Notes: a model not told the origin generated them from the sequence alone. DNA of 64,000 nucleotides from Metallyticus violacea (GCA_030762175.1 CM060846.1:184628041-184692040); one strand, 5' to 3'. Positions 42,301 to 54,241 are shown, numbered from the stretch's first letter. Made by a program: numbers and translations.

Positions 42301-44530
42301 TCTCTTTTATTTTTTGCACTTAAAACACCTTTTTTTAAATCCTTGAATTTTCTTTTATTTGGTTTTCATGCAGTGATGAAAAGCTAGAATGCAGTTTATT
42401 TAATTTTTCTTAGGTATTTGGTTTCATTCAAGTACATTTTTTCTTTACTCTGGGGAAAGCCATTCATTTTTCCTTTTAAGTACTTATTATGTCTACCATC
42501 ATTGGCTAGAGTGGAGGAAACATCTAAATTTTGAATGGTACCTGCATGTACCGTTCTACTACATGGACATCACAAGTCAAGGTGATAAACACTTGGGTAA
42601 TGGCTTTGCTCTTGCAAGTTTAGAGTTACTTTCTTATTCATTAAACACATTGTAATTTATTTTGCTAATTCGTTAGAATGAACAAGCAGTTCTGAACAAC
42701 AAAACAAATAGCATGGTAACTACAACACAGGGAAAAAGAAGAAAAAATGCAGTTAAGAAGGTTTGAACCTTCTCCTAAATCATAATATCTAATATCATTG
42801 TACATGTATGCCTTTAACCAAGGTGCTATCCAGGAACAGTACCTTGAGTAAGTGAAGCATCTGTCTTTTTCCCCCACCTCCTGTGGAGGTTTAATTAGTG
42901 GCATGCTGACCATTAACAGATTTTATGCTATTATGTGAAATTTAGGAACCAGAGACCATAAGTTCCCTATCTCAAAATGCTTTTCGAGGACCCCTCCATA
43001 ATCCTTGCAATTTATGCAGTTGAATTTTGGGTCATACAGAGACAGATTAATGAACTTCAGCACTTTCATAAATGAAAACAAAAACTTTAAGTTTATCACA
43101 CCACAGTGTGAATTATCCAATAGTAGACAATTAGCTGAGGATATAGACACATGTCTGCAAAATATGTTCTCGATATAAACAGGTAAGTAAAGCCTCAAGA
43201 GAGTGTAGTTCTACTCAGTCATATAATAATTTAATTATATTTCTGATGAAGTTTAATGGTATCATAAAATACTAAACTTATCGTGCTAAAGAAAGTGATA
43301 GAAATGAATGTCAGTGTAGTAATGCAACCTACATACAGTGATTGTCGAAAGTGTAACTTTGGTACCGAGTTAATCCTGAATCACAAGTCATGCAAATTGC
43401 AAAGTAGAACCTTTCAAAGGGGGAGGGGGAACTAATGCAGAAAATTGACTAAATAAAAGATTTGGAAATGACTAGAGAAATAATCATGACCTTGATTTTT
43501 ACATTAGAAAATTGAATGAACCTGTACTCCTTCATACCTCTCTAGTTTAACCATTAACAGTTTTGATCCTTTCCTGAAAAATTTGCTTCTGTGGACAGAA
43601 TAGAGCTTGAAAAGACCTCAAATGATTATTTGTGCTCAATTACCAGTTCTAAGAATTGTAATATGTTGGCACTGCTGATTATAGTGTAAAGGCTGGCATT
43701 TTCTGATGCCAATTCCTTTGCTATAACTTGTGAATTTGCACACCTATGTCTTTGTGAATGTTAACTAAAATTATAATGCTTTTGTAACTTTTTGAAATGG
43801 AGAGCACACTCACTCCCCTTAAATGGCAGAAAGTATAAAATAAGAAGTAATCAGACATATCAGACAAATTAGGAAATAATCAAGGATACATTGTAATCAT
43901 GATGGTATTGCTGAAAAAAGAAACTTATCTAATAAATATGAATTGGTATTAGAAAATAAAACTATTGTTTGCATATTATGTCAAGATAGCTTGCTGAGAC
44001 CAGAAACAATGACATAAATGATGAAACATTTCACATAAGTGGACATCTAATTATGTTAATGCAACAGTTGAGCAAATCAGGTCAGTAAGTTTATCCCTCT
44101 ATAAAAGATATTCATGCATAAATAAAGTTCAACTCTACATAGTACCAAAAGAGGCAAATAATTTATAAACTGTATGTATAAACATTTTTCAACAAGAAAA
44201 GAAAGTAATACCTAATACCTTTAGAATAAAGGTAGTTTTAAAAATTGCTGCAAGAGCTGAATGGAGTATGTATGCTTATGCATACATAACTAATAGTTAA
44301 TAAATATTGTTTCACTACTACTGCATTGTGAAGCAGACTAATCAAACATAATACAATATATTTGGGGGGGGGGGGAATCTTCTAAATTTCACTAATTTTG
44401 TTCCATGTACTTGTGGGCTACATGAAATATACAGTCAAAATGAAAAGCAACATTACCCTGCTGTAAGGAACACATGATAAAATAAATATAAACACACGGA
44501 GAAATCAGCAACAGAATTGGATATTTTGAT
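42301..44530. other. Unassigned AT-rich stretch, 2.2 kb
   Basis: The longest blank in the middle of the window. Frames at 42665-42913 and 42923-43198 on minus have no recognised motif. A G-run lies at about 44365-44374. Confidence 0.4.
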
Positions 44531-44790
44531 AATGAATAAGAGTTGTTTATTGGTACATCTAAGTAACCACCTAATTAAGTTGACCACATTATCCTTTCTC
44601 TTTATTAGTTTAGCTGATTCCATTAGGCACCTCTAGGTGACCACCTACCTTATATAAGTTGACTGCATCATCCTTTCTCTTTATTAGATTTCCTGATAAC
44701 TGGAAATAAACAGAAAGGATAATGAGTTCAGCTTAAGTAAGATAGGTGGTTACTTAGATATGCCTAATAAACAACTCTTACTCATTCATT
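44531..44790. mobile_element. Fold-back (MITE-like) element with long inverted arms
   Basis: The left arm GAATAAGAGTTGTTTATTGG, ATCTAAGTAACCACCTA pairs with the right arm TAGGTGGTTACTTAGATATG, TAATAAACAACTCTTA over roughly 75 bases with a few changes. Between them a second copy of the inner arm (GTGACCACCTACCTTATA, CATCCTTTCTCTTTATTAG) is present in tandem. No coding sequence. Target-site duplication not resolved. Confidence 0.75.
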
Positions 44791-45281
44791 GAAATGTTCA
44801 GTCACTAGGTAACAAAATAAATGAAATAGAGATATTACTATCAAAATAACTAAAAGAAAGCAAAGATTGATTGCCTTAGTGAGCACTCATTCAGAGAACA
44901 AATACTCTTCAATTAAACAAAATATCTATTTACAATCTTGTTGAATTAAATGTAAAACTTCTAAAATCATGTCAATATGTTAAACTCTCTTGACATTTCA
45001 CATTAAAACATTTTCATTTACACTTGCAACTTTCATTTGTAGAATCTCTTTTAATGGAGGGGGCACCTTTTATTTAAAGTCCTTGGACATTTACAAAACA
45101 TGATTAAATAAAAAATTTTAATATGGAGGTATCCAACAAATAAATCCTAATATCACACTATTATATTTATAAACAGGTCTCCAGGTAGTGATCCAAAATT
45201 TTTCCTAAAAAATGCACTCTGTTCTAAACCACATTAAATGTCAAAGTTAAACGTTATTAATATATGATGATTTTAATATAC
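44791..45281. other. Unassigned AT-rich stretch
   Basis: No recognised feature. Confidence 0.4.
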
Positions 45282-46016
45282 CGAGGATGCCAAAAAAATG
45301 CATACACCTTTTACAGTAGATATCTGTTTAATATATTTCAAAGTTGGACTGAAAAACAACAGTAGTGTGTAGTATGATGTTCTGTAAACAGATGTGACTC
45401 ACATACATTATGTGATAGCATTGCTACATGATAGGTAAATCAACAATGAACAAATAAAGCCAAGATTATCATAAATTGACAATGAATAAATGAAGCCAAG
45501 ATTATTGTATAATGTTCTGTAAAGAGATGTGACTCACATTACATTATGCTAGTGTTGCTACAACAAAATGGAGCCAAGATTATCGTTTGAAGAGCTGAAA
45601 GCAATTTTGAAGTTGTATTGGAAACAAGAATTTTGTTGAAGTTCAGAGGCAATAGGACGAAGAGGTTTCCACCACGTTATCTGAATCTAATTCTGTTGGA
45701 CTTTTACCTATGGGAACTATTAAGGATTTTGTATACCATAGAAAACCAGCTACACTGGCAGCACTTCAGGAAGAAATTGAAATGACATGTGCTGCAATCA
45801 CTGGGGACACTTTTTCAAACATTGTTCAATCATTAGTTCAAAGTATACAGAGTGTATTGATGCCGATGATGGGCGTTTTAAGCAACTGTTGTGACTGTAA
45901 AAGACTAAGATGAGTAGCGCTTATCATTTTGTGTTTGTATGAATTCCGTTTTGTTATGTTAACACAGTTATTTCTTTGCTTGAAGTGTGTATATATTTTT
46001 TGGCACCCTCTGTATA
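45282..46016 (+). mobile_element. Internally deleted DDE transposon with terminal repeats
   Basis: Ends GAGGATGCCAAAAAAATG (about 45284) and, reversed, GAGGGTGCCAAAAAATATA (about 46013) form a terminal inverted repeat beside TA. Inside, the protein start MEPRLSFEELKAILKLYWKQ (45568) is followed within 70 bases by the protein end: PPRYLNLILLDFYLW (a decayed P-x-S-P-D-L-x-x-x-D-F-Y-L-W box), TIKDFVYHRKPATLAALQEE and CAAITGDTFSNIVQS. The catalytic core has been deleted, so this is a non-autonomous derivative that would need a transposase from elsewhere. A short tandem repeat (TGTTCTGTAAA, GATGTGACTCACAT) lies at 45380-45545. Confidence 0.85.
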
Positions 46017-46095
46017 TATAAACAGCAAATCAAATTCTGCACCAGCATTAATAAACCTTGCAGTAACCTATAACTTAAAGCAGACTATATTCTAA

Positions 46096-46670
46096 AATTG
46101 TTAATTGGAACATTGCACAGTGAAGCTAATCATGTATTAAGATCATTGTGTGATTTGGTCGAAATAACACTCTTTTGCTCCACTTACTTGTTTAAATATG
46201 TGGGGTCAGTTTCATGAACCCTTTATTTGCATTGTCAACCCCTAGTTGACTGGCGGATAAACCATTATGCTGTGGGATAAACTGTTATGCTTTGGGGATG
46301 TGTAATCTGCTCTGGTGGAGGTGTCATGAACTTAAAGTTTGTTTTCATTACTGGAAGTGTCAAAGTTCATTAAACTGTCTTTGTACCTGTAAATGTAGAT
46401 TTTCTCCCATGTTGCTAATTCTGTAGGTCCTTGTACTGATTTTAATAATTTTGTTTTATTCAATATGTCGTGATTTTCTGTCCAGAAATGGTATGCCACT
46501 GCTGATTTCTCCAACTGTTTGTATTTTATGTGTCTAAAATGTTCTTTTAACCATGTGTTTCTCTTTGTTTTACCAATGTAGATTTTTTCACATTCTGCAC
46601 AACTTATTTTATAAATACCTGCTCTAACTTTAACATAAACTTTAAGTTCATCACACCTCCACCAGAGCAA
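46096..46670 (-). mobile_element. PLE end: GIY-YIG endonuclease plus P1 tail with inverted flank
   Basis: The open frame 46670-46332 encodes AGIYKISCAECEKIYIGKTK followed by RNTWLKEHFRHIKYKQLEKS, AVAYHFWTENHDI, an intact-looking GIY-YIG endonuclease core (GIY, YIG, the Arg of the KTKR segment and a downstream Glu-Asn-His). The tail on the left is P1. The stretch 46309-46345 (GCTCTGGTGGAGGTGTCATG...) recurs inverted at 46632-46668, immediately upstream of the endonuclease, so the first residues of the frame are not native. The RT is missing. Confidence 0.87.
46195..46250 (-). ncRNA. Hammerhead-like motif in PLE tail, P1 lineage, decayed
   Basis: Read on minus: AGGGG, UUGACAA (46238-46232; two changes from CUGANGA), UGCAAAUAAAGGGUUCAU, GAAA, CUGA, CCCC. 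Helix I is GGGG/CCCC here, while other P1 copies have UAG/CUA at the same place. The core itself is probably inactive. Confidence 0.4.
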
Positions 46671-48070
46671 AATGCACTAAAAGCAAAATACTTTCTGTCT
46701 CAGATAAACTGTTTCTTATCTGGTATCTTGTATTGCAAGTCAATTAATGTGTGCAACAGGGAATTAATATGTTCAACACAGACTTAATTGTAAATTCATA
46801 CAATTTAATTTTATGTGAATCTTGATTCAGTAACTGGCCTTTAAAGTAAAACTGACAATGAGTCTAAATGAATTCATTTTCGTTGATTGAAAAACTGCCA
46901 GTTCAACTGCACAGGACAGTTCAATACCAAAAATAGCACTTTCTTAGATTTTACAGATTTACAGTTGTGTTGAAATTTAAACCTCGTACGTATTTTAAGC
47001 AAGCAAATAAATTGTAATGCCAGAAGACTTGATAGGATTATCTTACCCCTTCTCCTAGGTATGCTTTCAATGTGTCGATCGTGCTGCAACAAAGAACAAA
47101 TAGTTGCGTACGTTGCATTGTTAAGTTTATTCTATAAAATAATGTTTATAGGTTACAGTAACCTATGTGGCCAAAGGCTTCATCAATCATCTACCTAATA
47201 TGTTCATGATAGGTATTATAGCATTATGTTTTATATACTCTCTAACTGTATAGTTTAACGCCGATTTGCGTCTTCATGCTTCCGCTGCATACAACCAAAT
47301 AGCCCAATAAAGTGCTACCACTAAGTTTCAGGGGATTTCAAATATTCCTCGTAGGGGCTGGAAATATAAATAGTAATCGGTCTCAGACTAAGGACAGACT
47401 GTTCTTTTCGCCGTATGTCAACCTTCTAGCTTTATTGCAATCCTTGGGGTGCGGGCTTATATATTTTGTTGGTACGGTTATAATATAAATAATTAAATAA
47501 GTATTTAATAACGTAAAATCATAAACAACTCACCAAACTGTCAACACTCCGGGCCATCACAATGTTTACTATTTTACACTATAATAGGACAAATTCCTTT
47601 TACTGTATGCATAAACCGCAGCGTAGCATTTTCACTGATTCATAGCTGGCGTCATTTGCGCGCACCTAATTAAGGGTTGTACAACGAATTTGTCTATAAG
47701 GCAATTCAGCACTCAGTATAATAATATTCGATGAAGAATGTAACTAAATATGTTTAAATTATTTAAACAAAATGTTATTGGTGTGAAAAATAGGAAACAA
47801 TTTATATATCTGTACCTCAGAGCCAAAAAATAAATTTACAGAAGAAAAAACCTTATTAAGAACATCAATAATCTTTTTTGTCAGAAACTGCTGCCTTTAA
47901 TAAGGTAAAATATCAATATTATGCATTAAATCTACTAACAGTACGCATAAAATGTTAAATTAGGCGAAAGCTCAATTACGAATTAAAAAGAGGTTACTGA
48001 AAATTACGAATACTGTTCTAGCGGCGACATGTTGATGAAGCATAAAAGGAAATGAATAATACATCTCAAT
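46671..48070. other. Unassigned stretch, 1.4 kb
   Basis: No recognised feature. A short palindrome GGTTACAGTAACC lies at about 47151-47163. Base composition is slightly less AT-rich around 47.25-47.45 kb. Confidence 0.4.
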
Positions 48071-48396
48071 AGAAAGAAAAGACGACCACCGTCTTGGTCT
48101 AGTAGTTAAGTGCTGCTAATTGCTGGCCAGGAGACTCAGGTTCGATTCCCGGTACCTATTTAGGAATATTTCTCAGTTAGCGATGTCTGAAATTGGGTCC
48201 ACCCAGCCTCTTGAGGACAAGTGGGAAGCTGTTTGATGGAGAGCGATCACGAAAGCCGTGTGTTAGGCGACCGGTGCCGGTAATGTTAATCACGTCCTCC
48301 CTCTCTGCAATACTGCCCTCTATAAAGTCGTAGCGGATGCAGAGGTCGCCAAGGCATGCCAAAGCTCACGCCTCATGAGAAGAGAAAAGAAAAGAC
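48071..48396 (+). mobile_element. SINE family D, tRNA-headed, single copy here
   Basis: Head GACCACCGTCTTGGTCTAG, TAGTTAAGTGCTGCTAATTG, GGTTCGATTCCCGGTACC (box B). The body has TTGGGTCCACCCAGCCTC, GGCGACCGGTGCCGGTAATG, CTGCAATACTGCCC, GTCGCCAAGGCATGCC. Unrelated to families A and B. AAGAAAAGAC occurs on both sides (48074-48083 and 48387-48396), a likely target-site duplication. Well preserved, so probably young. Confidence 0.75.
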
Positions 48397-48495
48397 AGAG
48401 CTATTGGCGACATTCTTGCCATTGAAGAACTCGCAGTACGAAATATAGCAATTTCAGGTGTGACTCTTTCTCTGTGTTTTATCTTTATCTACTTT

Positions 48496-48541
<46 letters not shown>

Positions 48542-49506
48542 TTTATAGTGATTTTCACTAAATTAGCTTTTTTCCATATTCAGAGAAACACTGGTGCGTC
48601 CTAAATCTGAATTGTTTGCAATTGTTACCATGCTGAAATAGAGTTCTATGCTTTTCACCAAAATAGATTCAATAAATAGCATGGAATAATGCAAATGCTT
48701 ATCGACATTGTTCAAGGCCAAATTTCCTCATATTTATGTACGTGCTTTGGAGTGCTATGTCCGAAATCGTGCTTTCATTTGCATGAAATCCCCAAACGGA
48801 AGTAAATCTGTAAAGATATCTCAAAATACAGGTTGTTGTAGAAAAATAAAAGAAAGAAAAGGAAAATAAAAAAACCACAAGCTATGAACTGTTCTGTAAA
48901 AGTAAAAAAAAATGCACATGCATTTACGTTTATTATATATAAAAGTTATATTTATTCATTTTGTTATACATATTTTCTGACATATGAATTAATCCAGAAT
49001 TAAATTTTGAAATACTGAACGATTCTTTCATAACAGGGCCCAAACTATTGTCTATAAACATTTGACATTTAGATAATGGCTTGCAAATTTACATACACAC
49101 CTGTTCAACGATGCAAAACAGGGCCTGCCCATTGTCTGTGTGAAAATGGTCTCCTCCCACATTCAAGCACATTTGTAATTATTTTTCCGAATTCTGGAAT
49201 ATTTCTCAAAAAAAAAAAAAACTACCTTAGCGGCTTCAATCTCTCTTTGAGCTTTTCAATTGCGCGGTGTTTATTTTTGTACATCTTTCAATAGCTGTCA
49301 AAGGAAGAAATCAGGAGGCATTTTTATATTTATTTTTTAAGTTATTCCGCATCAAAAAACATTCAGTATCTTTCATACTGGCATTTGAGATGTGACAAGT
49401 TGCTTCGCCTCGTGGTTAATATCCATCAAGCTACTTCATCATAGGTGAACTTATTATTGGAAAACTCATTGAATATTTGCAGGTAGACTTCTATGTAATT
49501 GACTGT

Positions 49507-49570
<64 letters not shown>

Positions 49571-50440
49571 TCTACGAGACATGTCACACCATACTCCGAT
49601 TTTATGTAAATGCTATGACTCTTCATGCACTGCATCAGGATTTTCTTTCCTCTCATACGCGTATTTTGAGAGTTTAGGTATCCTTTCTTTATCTTCAAAC
49701 CAGGACAGAAATTTTCTAAACCATAAACAAAACCGAACACATGTCTCGTGGTCTGCCGCATACAATTCTTGAACACATGATATGTAAGCGCACAGTTATG
49801 CTTTTATTCCTGTTTTTGACACCTGGAATATGGGCAAATAGTCTCTTAATAATCTTCGGAAGGGTTTTGTGACTCCAATACTTGCTCCTTTACTTCATCT
49901 ATTATTTCTTAGGCTCTTTGCGGTCTGCTGAATGTTTAGTGAGGTTTCCTTTTTTCTCAGACTATAACCCCAATATCTGAATATAGCAGTTTGATGGTAA
50001 CCGTTTTGCGCTAAATTCGGTCCGAAATGTCGTCTGATATACTTTAAAAGAATCTAACTTCCAATATTTTCAAACCAGGAATGCGTTGTATGCATATTGT
50101 TAGTTACAGGAGTTACAGTTGCATATGCGGTGACACGGAATATACTCTGTCCGCCAATTCAAGGCACGCATGAGCTACGCAATCATTCGAAGCTTGGTAA
50201 AGGTCGTTCCAGGGATTTTGGCATGTGGAAATTTTAATGGAGAGTTACGATACAATTTAATTACCTTATCTATTTATGACACATAAGATGCTGCAAGTTG
50301 AGACGGGAGATGTACGTAACGGATTGGAGCTGGACAGTCATTATAAAGCGTTGTAAGCTTCGGGCTCCACTTACACTTAAACAAATGTTTATAATTTGTG
50401 ATGTTGTTTCAACACAAATATTGAGCTGTACCTTACTAGT
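48397..50440. other. Unassigned stretch with microsatellites
   Basis: Contains (TA)n at about 48498-48538 and (AAT)n at 49508-49569. No gene recognised. Poly-Asn and poly-Ile frames around 49.5 kb are products of the AAT repeat. Confidence 0.5.
49508..49569. repeat. (AAT)n microsatellite
   Basis: About 20 uninterrupted AAT units. Confidence 0.97.
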
Positions 50441-50752
50441 TCTCTCACTGTAGTCGGTCCTGGTGGTGTAGTGGTTACCATACTTGCCTCCTATACCCAA
50501 GATGGCGGGTTCGAACCCGGCCAGGACCGATGGATTTTTTGGGCGTAAAAATCCTAAGTATGGCTTCCTTCGGAAAGGAAGTAAAGCGTGGGTCCCGTGT
50601 CGTACATTTACGGCACGAAAAAGAACCTCAAGCATGAAAGAGAGGCCTCTGAGCAAAATTTGTCGGCCGTTTCACGCCCTGAGTTGAATGGGACGCTGAT
50701 GACCTGAGAGGTTAAAGAGCGTCCATAAATAAATCAATCAATCTCTCACTGT
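50441..50752 (+). mobile_element. SINE family A, youngest-looking copy, with target-site duplication
   Basis: TCGGTCCTGGTGGTGTAG, TGGTTACCATACTTGCCTCC, GGGTTCGAACCCGGCCAGG (perfect acceptor-stem and T-arm pairing), body GGGCGTAAAAATCCTAAG, GGTCCCGTGTCGTACATTTA, TTGAATGGGACGCTGATGAC, tail AAATCAATCAA. TCTCTCACTGT flanks both sides (50441-50451 and 50742-50752). Confidence 0.97.
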
Positions 50753-50779
50753 CTTCTATTTCTTCTGCTCCTTACAAAC

Positions 50780-52330
50780 TACAACCATCTTGTTCTCTTT
50801 CTTCCTCCGTTGTTCCAGAAATGCTCGCGACCTCATCCTCCCTGCTGTCACTACTTTCAGCTCCAATCTTGATTCGCTCTATCGTGTTTCTAAGATGCCA
50901 TCTTTTTCAAAATAATTTTGCTCAACTTGTCTTCAAGTGTTGGCAGCCTTTTTACAATTCCACAGGCCAAATCTATAAAGACACAGTTTTTTTCACATCT
51001 TTCATTTTGTGTTTCTACTCCATACCACTGTTTTAGATCTCCTCAAATTAACTAAATAGGATTTAATTCTGGATAGTAGGATAGGAGTCTAAGTGTAATG
51101 TGGCCATGTTCTGCCAATATCTGATCTATTACATAAGGTTTTTTTTCTGGTCTTATGAATCTTGATCAAACCATAAAGTTTTGCCTTTGAAAATGACTGT
51201 TCGAAGGCAGTACCGTTTTTAGTAGCCCGGCTTTTATAACACTCTTTAGGGATCTGAATATTCGTAGTTTATCTATTTAAGCGTTATGATAAGCGGCGTT
51301 GTCAACTATCAGGACAGAATTTTGAGGAAGATTAGGAATGCACATAATTTTCAGCCACTTAATACAGTTTTCTGTGTTAATTTCATGGTGGAAATATCCA
51401 GAAGTTTTTTTAGACTTATAAGTATCGCATTTGGTATGAGGCCATACCTCCCACCAGCGTGAACATTGATATCATTTGAATACAGGTGTTAATAACAGCA
51501 TTACTGTCATGAGTGCAGCTTTATTATTTTTATGGCTACTATGTATGTAGGTCTCGTCTTCATACACAATAGGTCTACCTTCGTTCCTAATCCGCTGAAG
51601 AGATGGTAGAAAATTTTCTCTCTGTGAGCGTATATCGCGCTTTTCAATAAGCACTTTTTTGTTACTTCTGGATTTTTTCAATTTGAATTCAAAATCACGA
51701 AATATTCTCCTAAGGCTGGTGCGAATTCCTTAAAATGCTATTAATTCGTTTAACTTTGTGTACACTCTTCCATGTAGACACAGTTCCCTCTTACCGCCAC
51801 GGGTGGCCGAGGTCGTCAAGGCGGGGACTCGTGAGCCGGCGGTCTGGGGTTCGATTCCCACCAGGACCGTTCTCCCTGACTGAGGTTTTTTCAAGGTTTT
51901 CTCAGTCATAAATGGCAAATGCCGGGGAGGTACCCTGAACTTAGCTTGGAACGCTTCCTTCCTTAAAAAAAATATTCCTTTCCCAATCTATCATTTCATG
52001 TATCATCAGTGTTCACCGCCTGTGGTGCCTCATTAGTAAAAGCGGGCGTTAAACACCATTAAAAAAAAAACAGTGCCTTCTTGGGCGTAGAAATTGTGGA
52101 TTTACGTCTAATAACGCATTGATAGAAGTAATCGATATCTCTGATTCTTTGGGACGCAGGTGTTTTTGTCTAGAGCATCAAAACAAGTACCTGCTTGAGC
52201 ATGCTTTTCATTATTCTTTAGAATCCTAGGCATAGAAAGTACTGACTCTCCAGTAGCTTTTGCAACCGTGACTTGCATCTATGGTATTTTCTTGAAATAA
52301 CCAGGTTCTCTTCTTATTTCATAAACGGTC
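50780..52330 (-). pseudogene. DDE transposase relic (family T1), split by a SINE
   Basis: From 52330 on minus: VAKATGESVLSMPRILK (helix-turn-helix start), the SINE at 51781-52083, then EKRDIRSQRENFLPSL and GRPIVYEDETYIHSSHK (51600-51530; first catalytic D in Y-E-D-E-T), LPQNSVLIVDNA followed by AYH (51330-51280; second D), LIKIHK (51160), and RLPPYYPELNPIQLIW-like sequence in mixed frames near 51100 (third acidic residue). All three catalytic regions are recognisable, but frame changes and the SINE make it inactive. Confidence 0.82.
51781..52083 (+). mobile_element. SINE family B inserted in transposase relic
   Basis: CGCCACGGGTGGCCGAGG, GTCGTCAAGGCGGGGACTCG, CTGGGGTTCGATTCCCACC, GGGGAGGTACCCTGAACTTA, CGCCTGTGGTGCCTCATTAG, GCGGGCGTTAAACACCATT plus A-tail. 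CAGTTCCCTCTT at left and CAGTGCCTTCTT at right form a 12-bp target-site duplication with two changes. Confidence 0.95.
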
Positions 52331-52492
52331 GATACCATTTAGCGGCTCTGGCTGTGCAAGTGCAACTTTATTTCAATTGCAAACTAATGGGAGGCATAGT
52401 GTCTATTATTATTGCGATTGACTGCGGACACAACTCGCAATTTAATAGACTGTACCTCCAGACTGCTCGAAGTAACGTACATGTTGGGAACT

Positions 52493-53509
52493 GAAGAGAT
52501 GGCTAGTTAGGGGAATGTACTGATAACGCAGTGTACTGTTTACGAGTAGCGCGTGCTTGTGCTATGATGCGTTTAGAAAACATTGACCACCTACAGGCTG
52601 AAGTTAATATGCTTAGCATTTCTTAACTTTGGCATCTCCCCGACGAATGGTGTACATAGTTCATGAGTAGCACATGTATCGTATATAGCGTTTGGGTTAA
52701 GCTAATATGCTTAACATTTCCTAACTTATTAACGTACTCATAAAATATAGTTGAATACCCACTATCTGAAATTTCTATCTACTCTATTTATTCTTTCAGA
52801 TATAGCAGCGGCAAGATCAGAGAAGTCGTCATTTCCCAGTGGAGTCAGTTGAGTCATTCGTTTCGCTGGTTTTTCCTCCCCCAAAAATAATGAAACTGTC
52901 ATTGACATGCTCCAGTAACCCATAATTTTTCCCAAAATTGTTTCTCTACTATTATCATATGATTACGTTAACACAACTGTCTTCAGAAGAATGGTGTCCT
53001 CTCTTGGAAGCCGGAGGTGCATGGACCCTCGCAAAATTTTCGCAGAGGAGGCTGAGCCCCCCAATATTTCCAAAGTGTAATGATAATATCACACACACAT
53101 ACGTGCACACATAGTTTGGATGTACTAAATTCTTCCGCAGTTAACCATATTTGTTAACTGTTATTGAATATTGTTCCAATGTCAACTTGTACAGCTGTAA
53201 GGTACTTCCGAGTCTTAGAAGGATGAAAGGAAATGAATCATCAGAGGGACGTATGCTGGGAACTGCAGAGATGGCTAGTCAGAGGAATATGCTGATAAAG
53301 CAATGGTGTAAGAGGAATGCATTGATCATGGGTAGCGCAGTTATCATAAACAGATATTTAACAGCGCTTATGTCGTGATATAATACTTTTAAAAATATTG
53401 ACTGCTTAAGGCTTAAGTTTATATGCTTAAATTTTCCTAACTTAATAACGAATTAATAAAATATGATTAGGTACTCACTCTCTGGAATTTCTATCTACTC
53501 TGCTTATTT
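52493..53509 (-). repeat. Direct duplication of about 240-300 bp (52493-52793 and 53273-53509)
   Basis: Both copies start GAGATGGCTAGT, share ATATGCTTA, TTTCCTAACTTA, TAATAAAATAT-like and CTATCTACTCT blocks, and end next to transposase-like sequence. On minus both have AGTAGATAGAAATT followed by a possible splice donor (GAGAGTGAGTACC at the 53.5-kb copy). Copy 1 also repeats its own middle part. They look like intron pieces of family T1 transposons. Confidence 0.65.
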
Positions 53510-53675
53510 GGGGGACTTCCTTTCTCACTAAATAAAATTCATCTATACAGCAGCGTATCACATTCTTGTCAAAATCATCCAAATTCACTTTCCTATGCTC
53601 CGGTCTATTTCTGTTTTCCTGAAGTAGACAGAGAAGTCTCTCCGGCTTCAACCACTTTTCTTTTTCTCCTGGCAA
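53475..53675 (-). pseudogene. Family T1 transposase, N-terminal exon fragment
   Basis: Open minus frame with KWLKPERLLCLLQENRNRPE, KVNLDDFDKNVIRCCIDEFY and RKEVPQIS. The L-D-D-F-D block is the second N-terminal segment of family T1. It ends at GAGAGTGAGTACC, which could be a splice donor. No catalytic part follows, and the order relative to the 52.3-kb relic shows it is a separate copy. Confidence 0.7.
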
Positions 53676-54011
53676 TTGTTCTCAATAGAATACCAGTATA
53701 GTGCGATACACAAATTATGCTCTGTATTACCTTACCTGGACTCTCATCACAATCAACGGTCACCAATTATTTCAGCATTTTTTTCTCATTTGCATGTCAC
53801 ACTGCACCCCTTGTTGATGCAGACACGACAGCATTTCCGACTTAACTGCGTGTTTCAAAAGTGCTTTGTCCTATCATTTATTGTGATATGGAGCGTTATT
53901 TAGTACCACGAAAACATTTGAGGGCAGGCTTCCATTAACTTTTATTAATCCAGTTCTCAAAGTTGACGTTATTTATTTGTCCGTAATAGTATCCTGTCGT
54001 GTTTTATATCC
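53676..54011. other. Unassigned spacer
   Basis: No recognised feature. Confidence 0.35.
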
Positions 54012-54241
54012 GTTGTTACTGCTGAGGCATTGTGACTGATACATGAGCTGAAGTGATAATTTGGGAAAGATTTTTTTTAAGGAAGCTTTCCAGGATTAAA
54101 AGTACCTGCCAGACATTTGCTATTAATGAGGACGAGGAAAACCTGGAAAAAACCTGCCAGGGACGACGGTTCTGGCAGAAATCAAACTTCAGACCTCTTG
54201 CTCACGAATTCGGCCATAGTAACCTCGGTCACCCGTAGTGG
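54012..54241 (-). mobile_element. SINE family B, old copy
   Basis: ACTGCTGAGGCATTGTG, GATACATGAGCTGAAGTG, TGCCAGACATTTGCTATTAA, GAGGAAAACCTGG, CTCGGTCACCCGTAGTGGC. Several small deletions. Confidence 0.88.

Noticed and set aside
47151..47163. Short palindrome GGTTACAGTAACC as a regulatory site
   Set aside because: Thirteen bases with no context; expected by chance in a window this size.
49426..49776. Poly-Ile/poly-Asn proteins
   Set aside because: Read-through of the AAT microsatellite.
50270..50656. 128-codon minus frame
   Set aside because: Mostly antisense of a family A SINE; similar frames appear at other A copies.
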